DNA of 44,799 nucleotides from Betaproteobacteria bacterium (GTDB taxonomy: Bacteria > Pseudomonadota > Gammaproteobacteria > Burkholderiales > SG8-39). Made by a program: the position numbers and the translations under genes. This document shows positions 26,485 through 34,786 of the stretch, piece after piece (the stretch's first letter is position 1; every line of letters begins with the position of its first letter). The stretch is taken from assembly GCA_009693435.1 (NCBI GenBank), contig SHXF01000029.1, positions 1-44,799 on the forward strand. The letters run 5' to 3'. Below the pieces are notes generated by a model, which was given only the letters and a program-made list of their open reading frames with translations, did not search any database and was not told where the DNA came from.

Positions 26485-28542
26485 ATGGCACGCAGTTTGA
26501 TCGCAGTGGATACCGGTGGAACGTTTACCGATCTGGTGGCTTTCGATCCCGAAAGGGACGAGATCAGGTACACGAAAAGCCTGACGACCCACGCCGATCC
26601 GATCAGGGCGATCATGGACTGCGTGGCCAAGACGGAGGTCGCGCTGAACGGCACTGCGATGTTTACGCACGGCACGACGCTGGTGGTGAACACGCTGATC
26701 GAGCGATCCGGGCCGCGCATCGCGCTGGTTGCAACGCGGGGTTTTGGAGACGTCGTCGATCTCGGGCGAGGCAACCGCACCGACCAGTTTGACCTTTACT
26801 ATCGCCGCGATCCGGCTCTGGTCAGGCGGAACTCCCGTTTTGAACTGGATGAGCGCGTGGATGGTTCCGGCAACATCCTCGAGAGCCCGTCGAAAACGGA
26901 TGTCGAGGCGATTGCCGCGCGAATCCGGGAGTTGAATATTTCCGCAGTCGCGATTTCCTTTCTGAATTCCTATATTGAACCTGCCAATGAGCGCCTGGTT
27001 GCAGGCTGGCTGCGCGAGTTGCTTCCCGGTTGCTTTGTGACGGCAAGCACCGAACTGAGCCGCGAGTGGTACGAGTTCGAGCGGACTTCCACCGCCACCG
27101 CCAACGCCTATGCGGGACCCAAGGTCGGCACCTACGTCAGGCGTCTCGACGAGGAACTGCGCACGCGGGAATTTTCCGGCCAGTTCCTGATGATGGGGTC
27201 AAACGGAGGAATGTTGTCTGCGCGGCAGGCTGCGGTGTCGCCGGTGATGCTGGTGGAATCCGGCCCCATAGGCGGCTGCATCGGCGCGGGCGTGTACGGG
27301 ATGGCCTTGGGCATCTCGAACCTGATTGCGTTCGATATGGGTGGCACGACCGCCAAGTGTGCAGTGGTCCGGGACGGAGAATTCGATGTCGTGTCCACCT
27401 ACCACATCGGCGGGTATGGGCGTGGCATTCCCATCCGTACCCCTGTCATCGATATTGTGGAGGTCGGCGCCGGGGGCGGGTCGATTGCCTGGCTGGACGA
27501 GCAACGACGCCTGCACGTAGGTCCGCGCAGTGCCGGTTCCGCACCGGGACCGGCCTGCTATGGCCGTGGCGGACTGGATCCTACGGTGACCGATGCGAAT
27601 CTGGTCCTGGGACGGCTCAATCCGGAGCGCTTTCAGGGCGGCGAGATGGCGCTGGACAAGATGGCAGCGCGCAAGGCCATCAGGGAGCGCCTGGCGGATC
27701 CGCTCGGGTTCAGTGGTGAAGACAGTCTTTATAGACTGGCCGGCGGGATAGTCGAGATCGCGGTCGTTACGATGAGCGGCGCGATAAAGCGGATAACCGT
27801 GGAGCGCGGCAAGGATCCGCGGGACTTCACGCTGTTTTGCTACGGCGGCGGCGGACCATTGCATGCTGTGGATCTGGCGCGAGAGTTATCCATTCCGCGG
27901 GTCCTGATCCCGCCCGAGCCGGGAAATTTCTCGGCCATCGGGATGTTGCTCGCCGACGTTCGCCGCGATGCAGGCCGCACCTTCCTGATGCGTCTGGACG
28001 AACAAGCGATAGCGCCCATGCGAGCGGTTTTCGAGGAGATTGCCGATCTTCTCAGAGCCTCTCTTGCGGAGAATTTTGCGGGCTTCCCGATCAGGATCGA
28101 GCATTCCGCGGAAATGCGCTTTGTCGGGCAGTTCCATACCGTGCGGATCAAGGTGACGCAGGACAGCGCACCACGCATTCAGCAGCATTTCGAGCAGGAG
28201 TATCTGTCCCGGTACGGGCACCTGATGCGGGCCGGGGTTGTCGAGTTTGTTTCCCTGCATAGCGCGGCTTTCGCAGCCGTCCCGCATCCCGAGCTGACGT
28301 CCATCCATCGGCGCGCCGGAACCGTGCAGGGGCAACCACGCCATGAAATGCGGCCGGTATATTTTTCGGATCGGAAAGCGGCGCTGCCGACGAAAGTATT
28401 TGCGCGGGAAGCACTGCCCGCCGGATTCGGCGAGGCGGGTCCTGCAGTGATAGAGGAGTACGGATCGACCACCATCATCGGGCCGGCCGACCGTTTCGAT
28501 ATGGGATCATTGGGCGAGATCGTGATCCATGTCGGCGCCTGA
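26485..28542 (+). CDS. hyuA: hydantoinase/oxoprolinase subunit A (HyuA family)
   Basis: A 685-residue ATP-dependent amidohydrolase subunit. The N-terminal phosphate-binding motif DTGGTFTD is at 9-16, and a second nucleotide motif, FDMGGTTAKCAVV, lies near residue 280. YGGGGPLHAVDLARELSIPRVL and PGNFSAIGML are standard HyuA segments near the C-terminal third. The family opens hydantoins or 5-oxoproline, or carboxylates ketones, in complex with HyuB. It overlaps hyuB by 14 bp. Confidence 0.93.
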   Translation: MARSLIAVDTGGTFTDLVAFDPERDEIRYTKSLTTHADPIRAIMDCVAKTEVALNGTAMFTHGTTLVVNTLIERSGPRIALVATRGFGDVVDLGRGNRTDQFDLYYRRDPALVRRNSRFELDERVDGSGNILESPSKTDVEAIAARIRELNISAVAISFLNSYIEPANERLVAGWLRELLPGCFVTASTELSREWYEFERTSTATANAYAGPKVGTYVRRLDEELRTREFSGQFLMMGSNGGMLSARQAAVSPVMLVESGPIGGCIGAGVYGMALGISNLIAFDMGGTTAKCAVVRDGEFDVVSTYHIGGYGRGIPIRTPVIDIVEVGAGGGSIAWLDEQRRLHVGPRSAGSAPGPACYGRGGLDPTVTDANLVLGRLNPERFQGGEMALDKMAARKAIRERLADPLGFSGEDSLYRLAGGIVEIAVVTMSGAIKRITVERGKDPRDFTLFCYGGGGPLHAVDLARELSIPRVLIPPEPGNFSAIGMLLADVRRDAGRTFLMRLDEQAIAPMRAVFEEIADLLRASLAENFAGFPIRIEHSAEMRFVGQFHTVRIKVTQDSAPRIQQHFEQEYLSRYGHLMRAGVVEFVSLHSAAFAAVPHPELTSIHRRAGTVQGQPRHEMRPVYFSDRKAALPTKVFAREALPAGFGEAGPAVIEEYGSTTIIGPADRFDMGSLGEIVIHVGA

Positions 28543-30340
28543 AGCCGAGACGCGATTCAAGGAACGCACTGGACCTACGATGCAGATCGACAACGATCCG
28601 ATACTGACTGAAATCATCCGCGAGAAATTGCAGTCCATTCCGGATCTGGTGGAAGCCGACCTCACGCGCACTGCATTCAGTCCGCTGATTTACGAGTACA
28701 AGGACTATTCGGTCGGGATGGTGGATGTGCGGGGGCGCATCATTGCCCTTGCGCGCCACGGCCTGCCCATGTTCACCGCCTCCATCATCGGCGCCGCGGT
28801 CCTGGATGGCATCTCCATCTACGGCGAGCATGGCATAGTCAGGGGCGACGTGCTGCTGACGAATCATGCCGGGACGATAGGCCAGCATCTCAACAACGTC
28901 GTGATGTACACGCCGGTATTCGACGCCGCCGGCCGATTGGTTGCTTTTATGTCTGTCGTTGCGCACTGGATCGACATAGGCGGGCGCTACCCCGGGTCGT
29001 GCGCCGGAACCGATACCACCGAACTGCTGCAGGAAGGAATTCAGCTTCGGACAGTCAAGCTGCACCGGGCCGGCGAACCCGTGGAGGACATCTACCGCAT
29101 CATCGAGCACAACAGCCGGCTTCCGGAAATGTTGCTGGGCGACATTGCGGCTCAGGTTGCCGGTTGCATCAAGGGCGCGGCATTGTTCGGCGAACTGCTG
29201 CGGCGCCACGGAACCGATGTCATGCTCGCTGCAATAGATTCCATCTGGTCAGCGTCCGAAAGCGCTGCCCGTGCCGCGGTCCGATCCGTGCCCGAGGGCA
29301 TCTACGAGATGCGCAGCCACCTGGATGACGATGGCGTCGACATCGGCAGGCGCATTCCGGTCAATATCAAGGTGCAGATCGCGGCGGGAGATTTCATTGT
29401 CGACTTCAGCGAAGTCGGCGAGCAGGTGCGGGGACCCTACAATTCCGGGATATTCGGCGGGGCGGAAACGGCGGCCCGTGTGGCTTTCAAATACCTGTTT
29501 ACGCCGGACGAACCGCCGAATGAAGGGGGTTTTGTGCCGGTAAAGATCAGGATTCCCAACGGGAAATTCCTCAGTGCGTCGGCCTCCGCGCCCATGGGCA
29601 AGTACTCGTCCACCCTGGCGACCGTGACCGACACGATCATAGCCGCAATGGCGCCGGTGATGCCGGGCCGCGTTGCGGCGGGCCATCATGCTTCCTTCGG
29701 TATGATGAATGTGAGCGGGATAAATCCGAAATCGGAACGGTACTTCAATTATCTCGACACGGCGCACGGCGGATGGGGTGCATCGGCCCGGGCAGACGGC
29801 GTCGGGCCCTACAAGACGCTGATGCACGGAGACAACAAGGATATTCCCATCGAAGTGCTGGAGGCGCTCTACCCGATCCGCGTAACGCGGCACCGGTGGC
29901 GGTGCGATTCCGGTGGCGCCGGGATGCATCGCGGTGGCTCAGGCGTGGAAAAAACGTTCCTTGTGCTCTCCCAGGTGATGGCGAACTTTTCCTTCGAACG
30001 CTCCAGTTGCGCGCCATGGGGGCTGTTCGGTGGCGCCAGCGGGGCGACCGGCCTGGTGGAGATCGAGCGAACCGGCGGTGAGCGCCGCGTAACGCACAAG
30101 GAGAGCGGGATCCGGTTCGAAGCGGGCGATCGGTATCATGTCCGTTCCGGTGCCGGCGGGGGTTACGGACCTCCGCTGCAGCGCGATCCTCGGCTTGTCG
30201 CCATGGACGTTGAGGACGGACACGTCTCGGCCGGTCTCGCGCGCGACATTTACGGGGTTGCCGTCACCGCCGAGGGCATTGTCGATGCGCGGGCGACGGT
30301 CGCGCTTCGTGCGGCATTCAAATCGACTCAATCGCAGTAA
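28529..30340 (+). CDS. hyuB: hydantoinase/oxoprolinase subunit B (HyuB family)
   Basis: A 603-residue partner of HyuA. The family start DPILTEIIREKLQSIPDLVEADLTRTAFSP is present in sequence, followed by RHGLPMFTASI, GDVLLTNHAGTIGQHLNNVVMYTPVF, the GPYNSGIFGGAETAARVAFKYL region and the C-terminal GGSGVEKTF and RSGAGGGYGPP. ATG 28529 overlaps hyuA by 14 bp; ATG 28580 is an alternative that begins exactly at the conserved region. A Bug-type binding protein follows, suggesting uptake and hydrolysis of the same class of compound. Confidence 0.92.
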   Translation: MSAPEAETRFKERTGPTMQIDNDPILTEIIREKLQSIPDLVEADLTRTAFSPLIYEYKDYSVGMVDVRGRIIALARHGLPMFTASIIGAAVLDGISIYGEHGIVRGDVLLTNHAGTIGQHLNNVVMYTPVFDAAGRLVAFMSVVAHWIDIGGRYPGSCAGTDTTELLQEGIQLRTVKLHRAGEPVEDIYRIIEHNSRLPEMLLGDIAAQVAGCIKGAALFGELLRRHGTDVMLAAIDSIWSASESAARAAVRSVPEGIYEMRSHLDDDGVDIGRRIPVNIKVQIAAGDFIVDFSEVGEQVRGPYNSGIFGGAETAARVAFKYLFTPDEPPNEGGFVPVKIRIPNGKFLSASASAPMGKYSSTLATVTDTIIAAMAPVMPGRVAAGHHASFGMMNVSGINPKSERYFNYLDTAHGGWGASARADGVGPYKTLMHGDNKDIPIEVLEALYPIRVTRHRWRCDSGGAGMHRGGSGVEKTFLVLSQVMANFSFERSSCAPWGLFGGASGATGLVEIERTGGERRVTHKESGIRFEAGDRYHVRSGAGGGYGPPLQRDPRLVAMDVEDGHVSAGLARDIYGVAVTAEGIVDARATVALRAAFKSTQSQ

Positions 30341-30353
30341 GGAGGAGCAGAAC

Positions 30354-31310
30354 ATGAAAAATATTCGATTCGTTCTAGCCGTGCTCGCACTGCTTGCGGC
30401 CTGTGGCGCATCGGCGCAGACCTACCCGAACAAGCCGATTCGGTTCGTGGTGCCGTTTGCCGCCGGTGGTGGTGTGGACGTAACAGTGCGGACGATCGTG
30501 CAAAGGATGACGGCGCTGGGCCAGCCGCTGCTGGTGGATAACCGCACCGGTGCCGGTGGCAGCGTCGCCGCGGACGTGGTCGCGAAAGCGGCGCCGGATG
30601 GCTATACGTTTCTGGCCACGACCAGCGGCCATACCATCCTGCCGCACCTGCAGAAGGTAGCGTGGGATCCGGTGAAGGATTTTGTGCCCGTGACTACGCT
30701 CGTCGCGTATCCGCTGATGCTGGCCGCGCATCACGCCGTGCCGGCAAACTCGCTGGTCGAGCTAGTTGCCTATGCAAAGACAAGACCCGGCACCTTGAAC
30801 TATGGCACCGGCGGGGTGGGGACGCCGCCGCACCTGGCCATGGAGTTGCTGAAAAGCATGGCCGGACTGGACATCGTTCACGTCGCCTTCAAGGGCAACG
30901 GGCCGGCGACCACCGCCCTGCTCGCCGGCGACATACAGCTGATGCTGGATACGATGATCGGATCGATGCCCGGCGTACGCGCCGGCAAGCTGAAGGGCCT
31001 GGCTGTCACGAGCGCGGGGCGGTCCGCCATTGCACCGGAGATTCCGACAATGCGCGAGGCAGGGTTGCCAGGGTATGAGTTTGAAGGCTGGACCGGCGTT
31101 TTTGCGCCGGGCGGGACGCCAAGGGCAATAGTGGACCGGATGAATACCGAACTCGCCAAGGCACTCCTGATGCAGGACGTGAAGGACAGGCTGGTGGCGT
31201 TGGGCTATGAACCGAAAGCCATGACGCCGGAACAGTTTGCGATTCTGGTCGAAAGGGATCTGGCCAAGATCGGGAAAATCGTGAAGGACGCGAGAATTCA
31301 AGTGGATTGA
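30354..31310 (+). CDS. tripartite tricarboxylate transporter (Bug/TctC) substrate-binding protein 1
   Basis: A 318-residue periplasmic binding protein. It has a signal peptide (MKNIRFVLAVLALLAACGASAQ; the Cys gives a possible but weak lipobox) followed by the family signature YPNKPIRFVVPFAAGGG, VENRxGAGG-type VDNRTGAGGSVAADVVAKA, and VAFKGNGPATTALLAGDIQ. The family binds carboxylates and amides. TctA and TctB membrane genes are absent, as is usual for the many orphan Bug proteins of Burkholderiales. A GGAGGAG ribosome site directly follows hyuB. Confidence 0.93.
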   Translation: MKNIRFVLAVLALLAACGASAQTYPNKPIRFVVPFAAGGGVDVTVRTIVQRMTALGQPLLVDNRTGAGGSVAADVVAKAAPDGYTFLATTSGHTILPHLQKVAWDPVKDFVPVTTLVAYPLMLAAHHAVPANSLVELVAYAKTRPGTLNYGTGGVGTPPHLAMELLKSMAGLDIVHVAFKGNGPATTALLAGDIQLMLDTMIGSMPGVRAGKLKGLAVTSAGRSAIAPEIPTMREAGLPGYEFEGWTGVFAPGGTPRAIVDRMNTELAKALLMQDVKDRLVALGYEPKAMTPEQFAILVERDLAKIGKIVKDARIQVD

Positions 31311-31350
31311 TTGCGCCAGGTTAAGCCTGTGAAAGGGGGCGGCAAGAAGG

Positions 31351-31396
31351 AGAAAGAGGGAGAAAGAGGAAGAACGAGGAAGAACGAGGAAGAAAA
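31351..31396. repeat. purine-rich 10-bp tandem array
   Basis: Four to five units of AGAAMGAGGA lie in tandem (31351, 31361, 31371, 31381, plus a decayed unit at 31391). Nearly all bases on this strand are purines. Rotated, the unit reads AGAGGAAGAA, sharing AGAGGA with the array at 39.74 kb. Confidence 0.85.
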
Positions 31397-31542
31397 AGCG
31401 GAAACCTTTCGAAGCAGTCGAGAGGGCTTGACTTCCTCCCGGCAAAGGCTAACCACCAGCCGGGAGCGAGCCTTGCGCGAGGCGGGTAACGGTCCTTCCC
31501 GCTTCCCACGCCCCGGATCATGCATCGCTACACTTGAGCCAT

Positions 31543-31574
31543 GCGAATCTGCGAATCTGCGAATCTGCGAATGC
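31543..31574. repeat. 8-bp tandem array GCGAATCT
   Basis: Three perfect copies of GCGAATCT (31543, 31551, 31559) and a fourth that diverges in its last two bases lie 110 bp upstream of the aldolase start. Confidence 0.9.
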
Positions 31575-31683
31575 GAAGAACCGGAAACCTTGATCGGGCA
31601 CGTCGGCGTCTGCGAGGGGTGAGGGCGGCAACGTCCTCACCGGCGCGGCAGCCGGCGGATTGAAAAGCCATGGAGCACCACAC

Positions 31684-32400
31684 ATGAACGCACTCGAAGA
31701 TCTCGCGCTCGCCTACCGCATCCTCGCCGAGCACGGCGTGATCGACGGCTATGGGCACGTCAGCATTCGCTCGGCGGCCGATCCCGGCCGCTATTTCCTG
31801 TCGCGCTCGTTGGCGCCGGAACGGGTCACCCCGGAGGACATTCTCGAATACGATCTGGACAGCCATGCGGTGGATGCGCGCGGGCGCGAGTCGGTGCGGG
31901 AGCGCTTCATCCACGGCGAGATCTACAAATCGCGACCCGAGGTCAACGCCGTGGTGCACAACCATTCGCCCTCGGTCATTCCGTTCAGCGTCGCGGGCGA
32001 GGCGCTGCGGCCGATCTTCCACATGGCCGCCTTCGTCGGCGCCGGCGTGCCGAATTTCGAAATTCGCGATGCCGAGCGCGGCACCGACCTGCTGGTCAAG
32101 ACGCCTTACCTCGGACAGGCGCTGGCGAAGACGCTGGGCAAATGTCCCGCGGCGCTGATGCGCGGCCACGGCGCGGTGGTGGTGGGCGAGAACCTGCCGC
32201 GCGCCGTGGGGCGCAGCGTCTACCTGGAGATGAGCGCGCGCATGCAGATGCAGGCCACGCTGATTGCGGGCAGCAGCGGGAAGGCCATCACCTACATGGA
32301 CGAAAGCGAAGTGCTGGCCTCGGTCCCGGCGCAGGATTACAGCCGGGCCTGGCCGATGTGGCGCGCCAATGCGCTGAAGAAAATGCGCGCGGAAAGCTGA
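31684..32400 (+). CDS. class II aldolase/adducin family protein
   Basis: A 238-residue aldolase-fold protein. YGHVSIRS near residue 22, VVHNHSPSVIPFSV (metal-binding histidines) and LMRGHGAVVVGENLPRAV are family signatures. It shares only the fold with the copy at 10.7 kb. GGAG at 31671-31674 supports ATG 31684; an in-frame ATG eight codons upstream is possible. Its last 54 bp plus a few bases beyond the stop recur at 44.5 kb as a severed copy, so this gene end marks the left boundary of the catabolic module. Confidence 0.88.
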   Translation: MNALEDLALAYRILAEHGVIDGYGHVSIRSAADPGRYFLSRSLAPERVTPEDILEYDLDSHAVDARGRESVRERFIHGEIYKSRPEVNAVVHNHSPSVIPFSVAGEALRPIFHMAAFVGAGVPNFEIRDAERGTDLLVKTPYLGQALAKTLGKCPAALMRGHGAVVVGENLPRAVGRSVYLEMSARMQMQATLIAGSSGKAITYMDESEVLASVPAQDYSRAWPMWRANALKKMRAES

Positions 32401-32405
32401 TCGCC
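32347..32405 (+). repeat. 59-bp direct repeat, left copy
   Basis: Spans the end of the aldolase gene, including its stop codon. It is identical to 44476-44534 except at 32394 (A versus G) and 32402 (C versus A). The first 47 bases match without a mismatch. The repeat distance is 12,129 bp and it brackets the catabolic module. Confidence 0.95.
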
Positions 32406-32515
32406 TCCCGGGCTGGTTTTCAGGATGGTCCGGGAACTTGAAATTGAGCGTGCGCACTTTTGCGATGCGCGAAACCATCAATACGCGGCTTGCGGGGCAG
32501 GGGTGAAAAATCCAC

Positions 32516-32544
32516 TTGACAATATTTCGTTCGACCGCTTAGCC
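32516..32544 (+). promoter_or_regulatory. candidate promoter of the catabolic module
   Basis: A perfect -35 hexamer TTGACA at 32516-32521, a 17-bp spacer, and a weak -10 TTAGCC at 32539-32544, in the 256-bp gap before the first module gene. The poor -10 would suit an activated or tightly controlled promoter. Confidence 0.5.
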
Positions 32545-32548
32545 TCCA

Positions 32549-32568
32549 ATCGTTAGATGGCTAATGAT
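32549..32568. promoter_or_regulatory. inverted-repeat operator candidate
   Basis: ATCGTTAG, four bases ATGG, then CTAATGAT form an imperfect palindrome (seven of eight positions pair) immediately after the candidate -10. Size and symmetry suit a MarR-type dimer, and a MarR gene lies within the module at 42.0 kb. The link is inference. Confidence 0.45.
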
Positions 32569-32656
32569 TTTTTCACGGGCCCGGAATCGAAGTCTCAGGA
32601 TCCACGCTCGTACGGCATAGGGGCGTGGTTTTTTCAAATGATCAGGACTCGAAGCA

Positions 32657-33430
32657 ATGAGCATTAGCGGCAAGCCAGAAGAAGAATTCCTTGAGCTTGA
32701 AAACGGAAAACTGCGCATTCGACGCAAGGGCGAAGGGCGTCCCCTGCTTTTCCTGCACGGCGCCCATGGAATGACCTCGTGGCTGCCGTTTCTCGATGAA
32801 CTGGCCACGCGCTTCGAGGTAATCGCCCCGGATCATCCAGGATTCGGGCAGTCTGAATCGTCATCGAGCATGGACAACATCGCCGACCTGGCGCGTGTCT
32901 ATCTCGAACTGATTGACAGGCTGGGCGGGATTAAGCCGCATGTTGTCGGGCACTGCATCGGTGGATGGATTGGAATGGAAATCGCACTGCGCTCGCCATT
33001 GGTTAGCTCCCTGACATTGATCAATTCCGCCGGAATCCATGCGGACGCGCAGAAGGGTGATTTCTTCATGTGCCCTCCGGATGAACTGCCGGATCTGATG
33101 TTCTCCGACGCTGCGTTCGGGCGCCGCTATTTCGAAGAGGAGAAGGCCGCCGATGATGAGGTGCAGTACCGCAATCGCGTTATGGCGGCGAAGCTCGCCT
33201 GGCATCCAAGGTTGTTCGATCCGCATCTTCACAAATGGTTTTGTCGGATAAAAATTCCACTTCAGATCATCTGGGGGGAAGAAAACCGGGTGCTTCCGAA
33301 GCAGTTTGGGGACATGTATTCGCTGGCGCTGGGCAGACCGCTCACGCTGATACCCGAAGCCGGGCATCTCGCCCATGTGGAGCGGGCGGCGGAATGTGCA
33401 CGGCATGTGCAACTATTCATCGAGCACTGA
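32657..33430 (+). CDS. alpha/beta hydrolase with cysteine nucleophile
   Basis: A 257-residue MhpC-like alpha/beta hydrolase. The oxyanion motif is LLFLHGAHG near 30-38. The nucleophile elbow reads GHCIGG, so Cys100 replaces the usual Ser. The canonical acid position in WGxxDxxxP reads WGEENRVLP, with Asn210 where Asp is expected (Glu208 and Glu209 adjacent). The catalytic His is at 237 (EAGHLAHVE). The likely triad is therefore Cys-His with Asn or a neighbouring Glu, unlike standard esterases. First gene of the module, ten bases before the monooxygenase. Confidence 0.86.
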   Translation: MSISGKPEEEFLELENGKLRIRRKGEGRPLLFLHGAHGMTSWLPFLDELATRFEVIAPDHPGFGQSESSSSMDNIADLARVYLELIDRLGGIKPHVVGHCIGGWIGMEIALRSPLVSSLTLINSAGIHADAQKGDFFMCPPDELPDLMFSDAAFGRRYFEEEKAADDEVQYRNRVMAAKLAWHPRLFDPHLHKWFCRIKIPLQIIWGEENRVLPKQFGDMYSLALGRPLTLIPEAGHLAHVERAAECARHVQLFIEH

Positions 33431-33439
33431 GGAGGATGC

Positions 33440-34633
33440 ATGCAAGTTTTTATATTTCACCTGATGCCCTATGCCTACATGGACCTCAATTACGAGAAGA
33501 AATGGCGCTCCTCGTGGGTAGTTATGCCAAATACCGAGTTTGATCCGGTAAAGGGTCATGAACTGTACAACCGCTATCTGGATGAATTGGAACTGGCGGC
33601 GGAACTCGGGCTGGACGGGGTTGCAATCAACGAACATCATCAAACCGCGTACGGGTTAATGCCCTCGCCGGTGGTAATGGCTTCCGCCCTGTCGCGCCGG
33701 GTCAAGAAAGCCAAGATCGCGATTCTCGGAAACGCATTCTGCCTCCGCGAGCATCCGCTGACCCTGGCCGAAGAACACGCGATGCTCGATGTCATCACCG
33801 GCGGTCGATTGATCACGGGGATGGTCCGCGGGATTGGCGCCGAGTATCACTCGATGGCCGTGAATCCGGTACTTTCCCACGAGCGTTTTCATGAGGCGCA
33901 CGATCTGGTGGTGCAGAGCTGGACCCGGCCAGGCCCGTTCGCCTTCCATAGCAAGCACTATCACTTCGAGTACGTCAACGTGTGGCCACGTCCTTTTCAG
34001 AAGCCGCACCCGCCGATCTGGTGTCCGTCGACCGGCAGCGCCGAGACGATTGAGTGGGCGGCACACCCGGACAGAAAATACGTTTACATGCAAACCTACA
34101 GTCCGGTGAGATCGGTAGCCAAATTCCTCAATCAGTACCGGGAAGCTGCCGAGAATAAATATGGCTACCGGGCGGAATCCACAAAGATAGGTTGGGCCGC
34201 GCCCATATTTATTGCCGACACCGACGAGAAAGCGCGTGAACTCGCGAAGCCTCACATCGAGGCGATGTTCAACAAGTACCTGAATCTTCCATTCGAGATG
34301 ATGTTCCCTCCCGGATACGTGTCGCTTGCGACGGCACGCCGCATGGCCACGCACAAGAGGCAATTGAGCGGTGGAGTGACGGTGGATCACCTGATCGGCG
34401 AGGGCATCGCCGTTATCGGTTCGCCCGATACGGTGAGACGCAAACTTCAGGAGGCGCACAGCCTTATCGGATTTCAGAATTTCCTCGCGCTGCTCCAGTT
34501 CGGAACGCTCCCGCGGGACCTGACCGAGCAGAACATCAGGCGCTTCTGCTCGGAGGTCGCACCAACGATCCAGCAGCTTTCCGACAGGGAATATATGGGA
34601 TTTGCCGAAAGCTGTCGCGAGCTCGCCGCCTAG
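33440..34633 (+). CDS. LLM-class flavin-dependent monooxygenase
   Basis: A 397-residue bacterial-luciferase-like flavoprotein. It has the N-terminal strand and DGVAINEHHQTAYGLMPSP, GNAFCLREHPLTLAEEHAMLD, and the flavin-site stretch GGRLITGMVRGIGAEY. The C-terminal region includes VIGSPDTVRRKL. It probably uses reduced flavin from a separate reductase, which is not encoded nearby. GAGGAGG precedes the ATG. The tight spacing after the hydrolase suggests an oxygenation-hydrolysis pair, for example Baeyer-Villiger oxidation then ester opening, but this is inference. Confidence 0.88.
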   Translation: MQVFIFHLMPYAYMDLNYEKKWRSSWVVMPNTEFDPVKGHELYNRYLDELELAAELGLDGVAINEHHQTAYGLMPSPVVMASALSRRVKKAKIAILGNAFCLREHPLTLAEEHAMLDVITGGRLITGMVRGIGAEYHSMAVNPVLSHERFHEAHDLVVQSWTRPGPFAFHSKHYHFEYVNVWPRPFQKPHPPIWCPSTGSAETIEWAAHPDRKYVYMQTYSPVRSVAKFLNQYREAAENKYGYRAESTKIGWAAPIFIADTDEKARELAKPHIEAMFNKYLNLPFEMMFPPGYVSLATARRMATHKRQLSGGVTVDHLIGEGIAVIGSPDTVRRKLQEAHSLIGFQNFLALLQFGTLPRDLTEQNIRRFCSEVAPTIQQLSDREYMGFAESCRELAA

Positions 34634-34786
34634 GCGGGTGGCAAACAGAGTGTCGTCGTAGATGCAGGTTACAAGCAGTATGAGGTGTCGCGTCTGCGGG
34701 CCGAGGCAGCAAGAGAGGCGATGCGGAGAGGGTGCGCGCTAGCGGCGCATCGGTGCAGGAATATCAACCGGGGAGTTCGACAAACC

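Larger units (their letters stand above)
31311..31683. other. 373-bp intergenic region rich in short repeats
   Basis: No supported gene. It holds a purine-rich decamer array (31351-31396) and an 8-bp array (31543-31574), listed separately. I see no clear terminator after the Bug gene and no well-formed promoter for the following aldolase gene. Confidence 0.5.
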
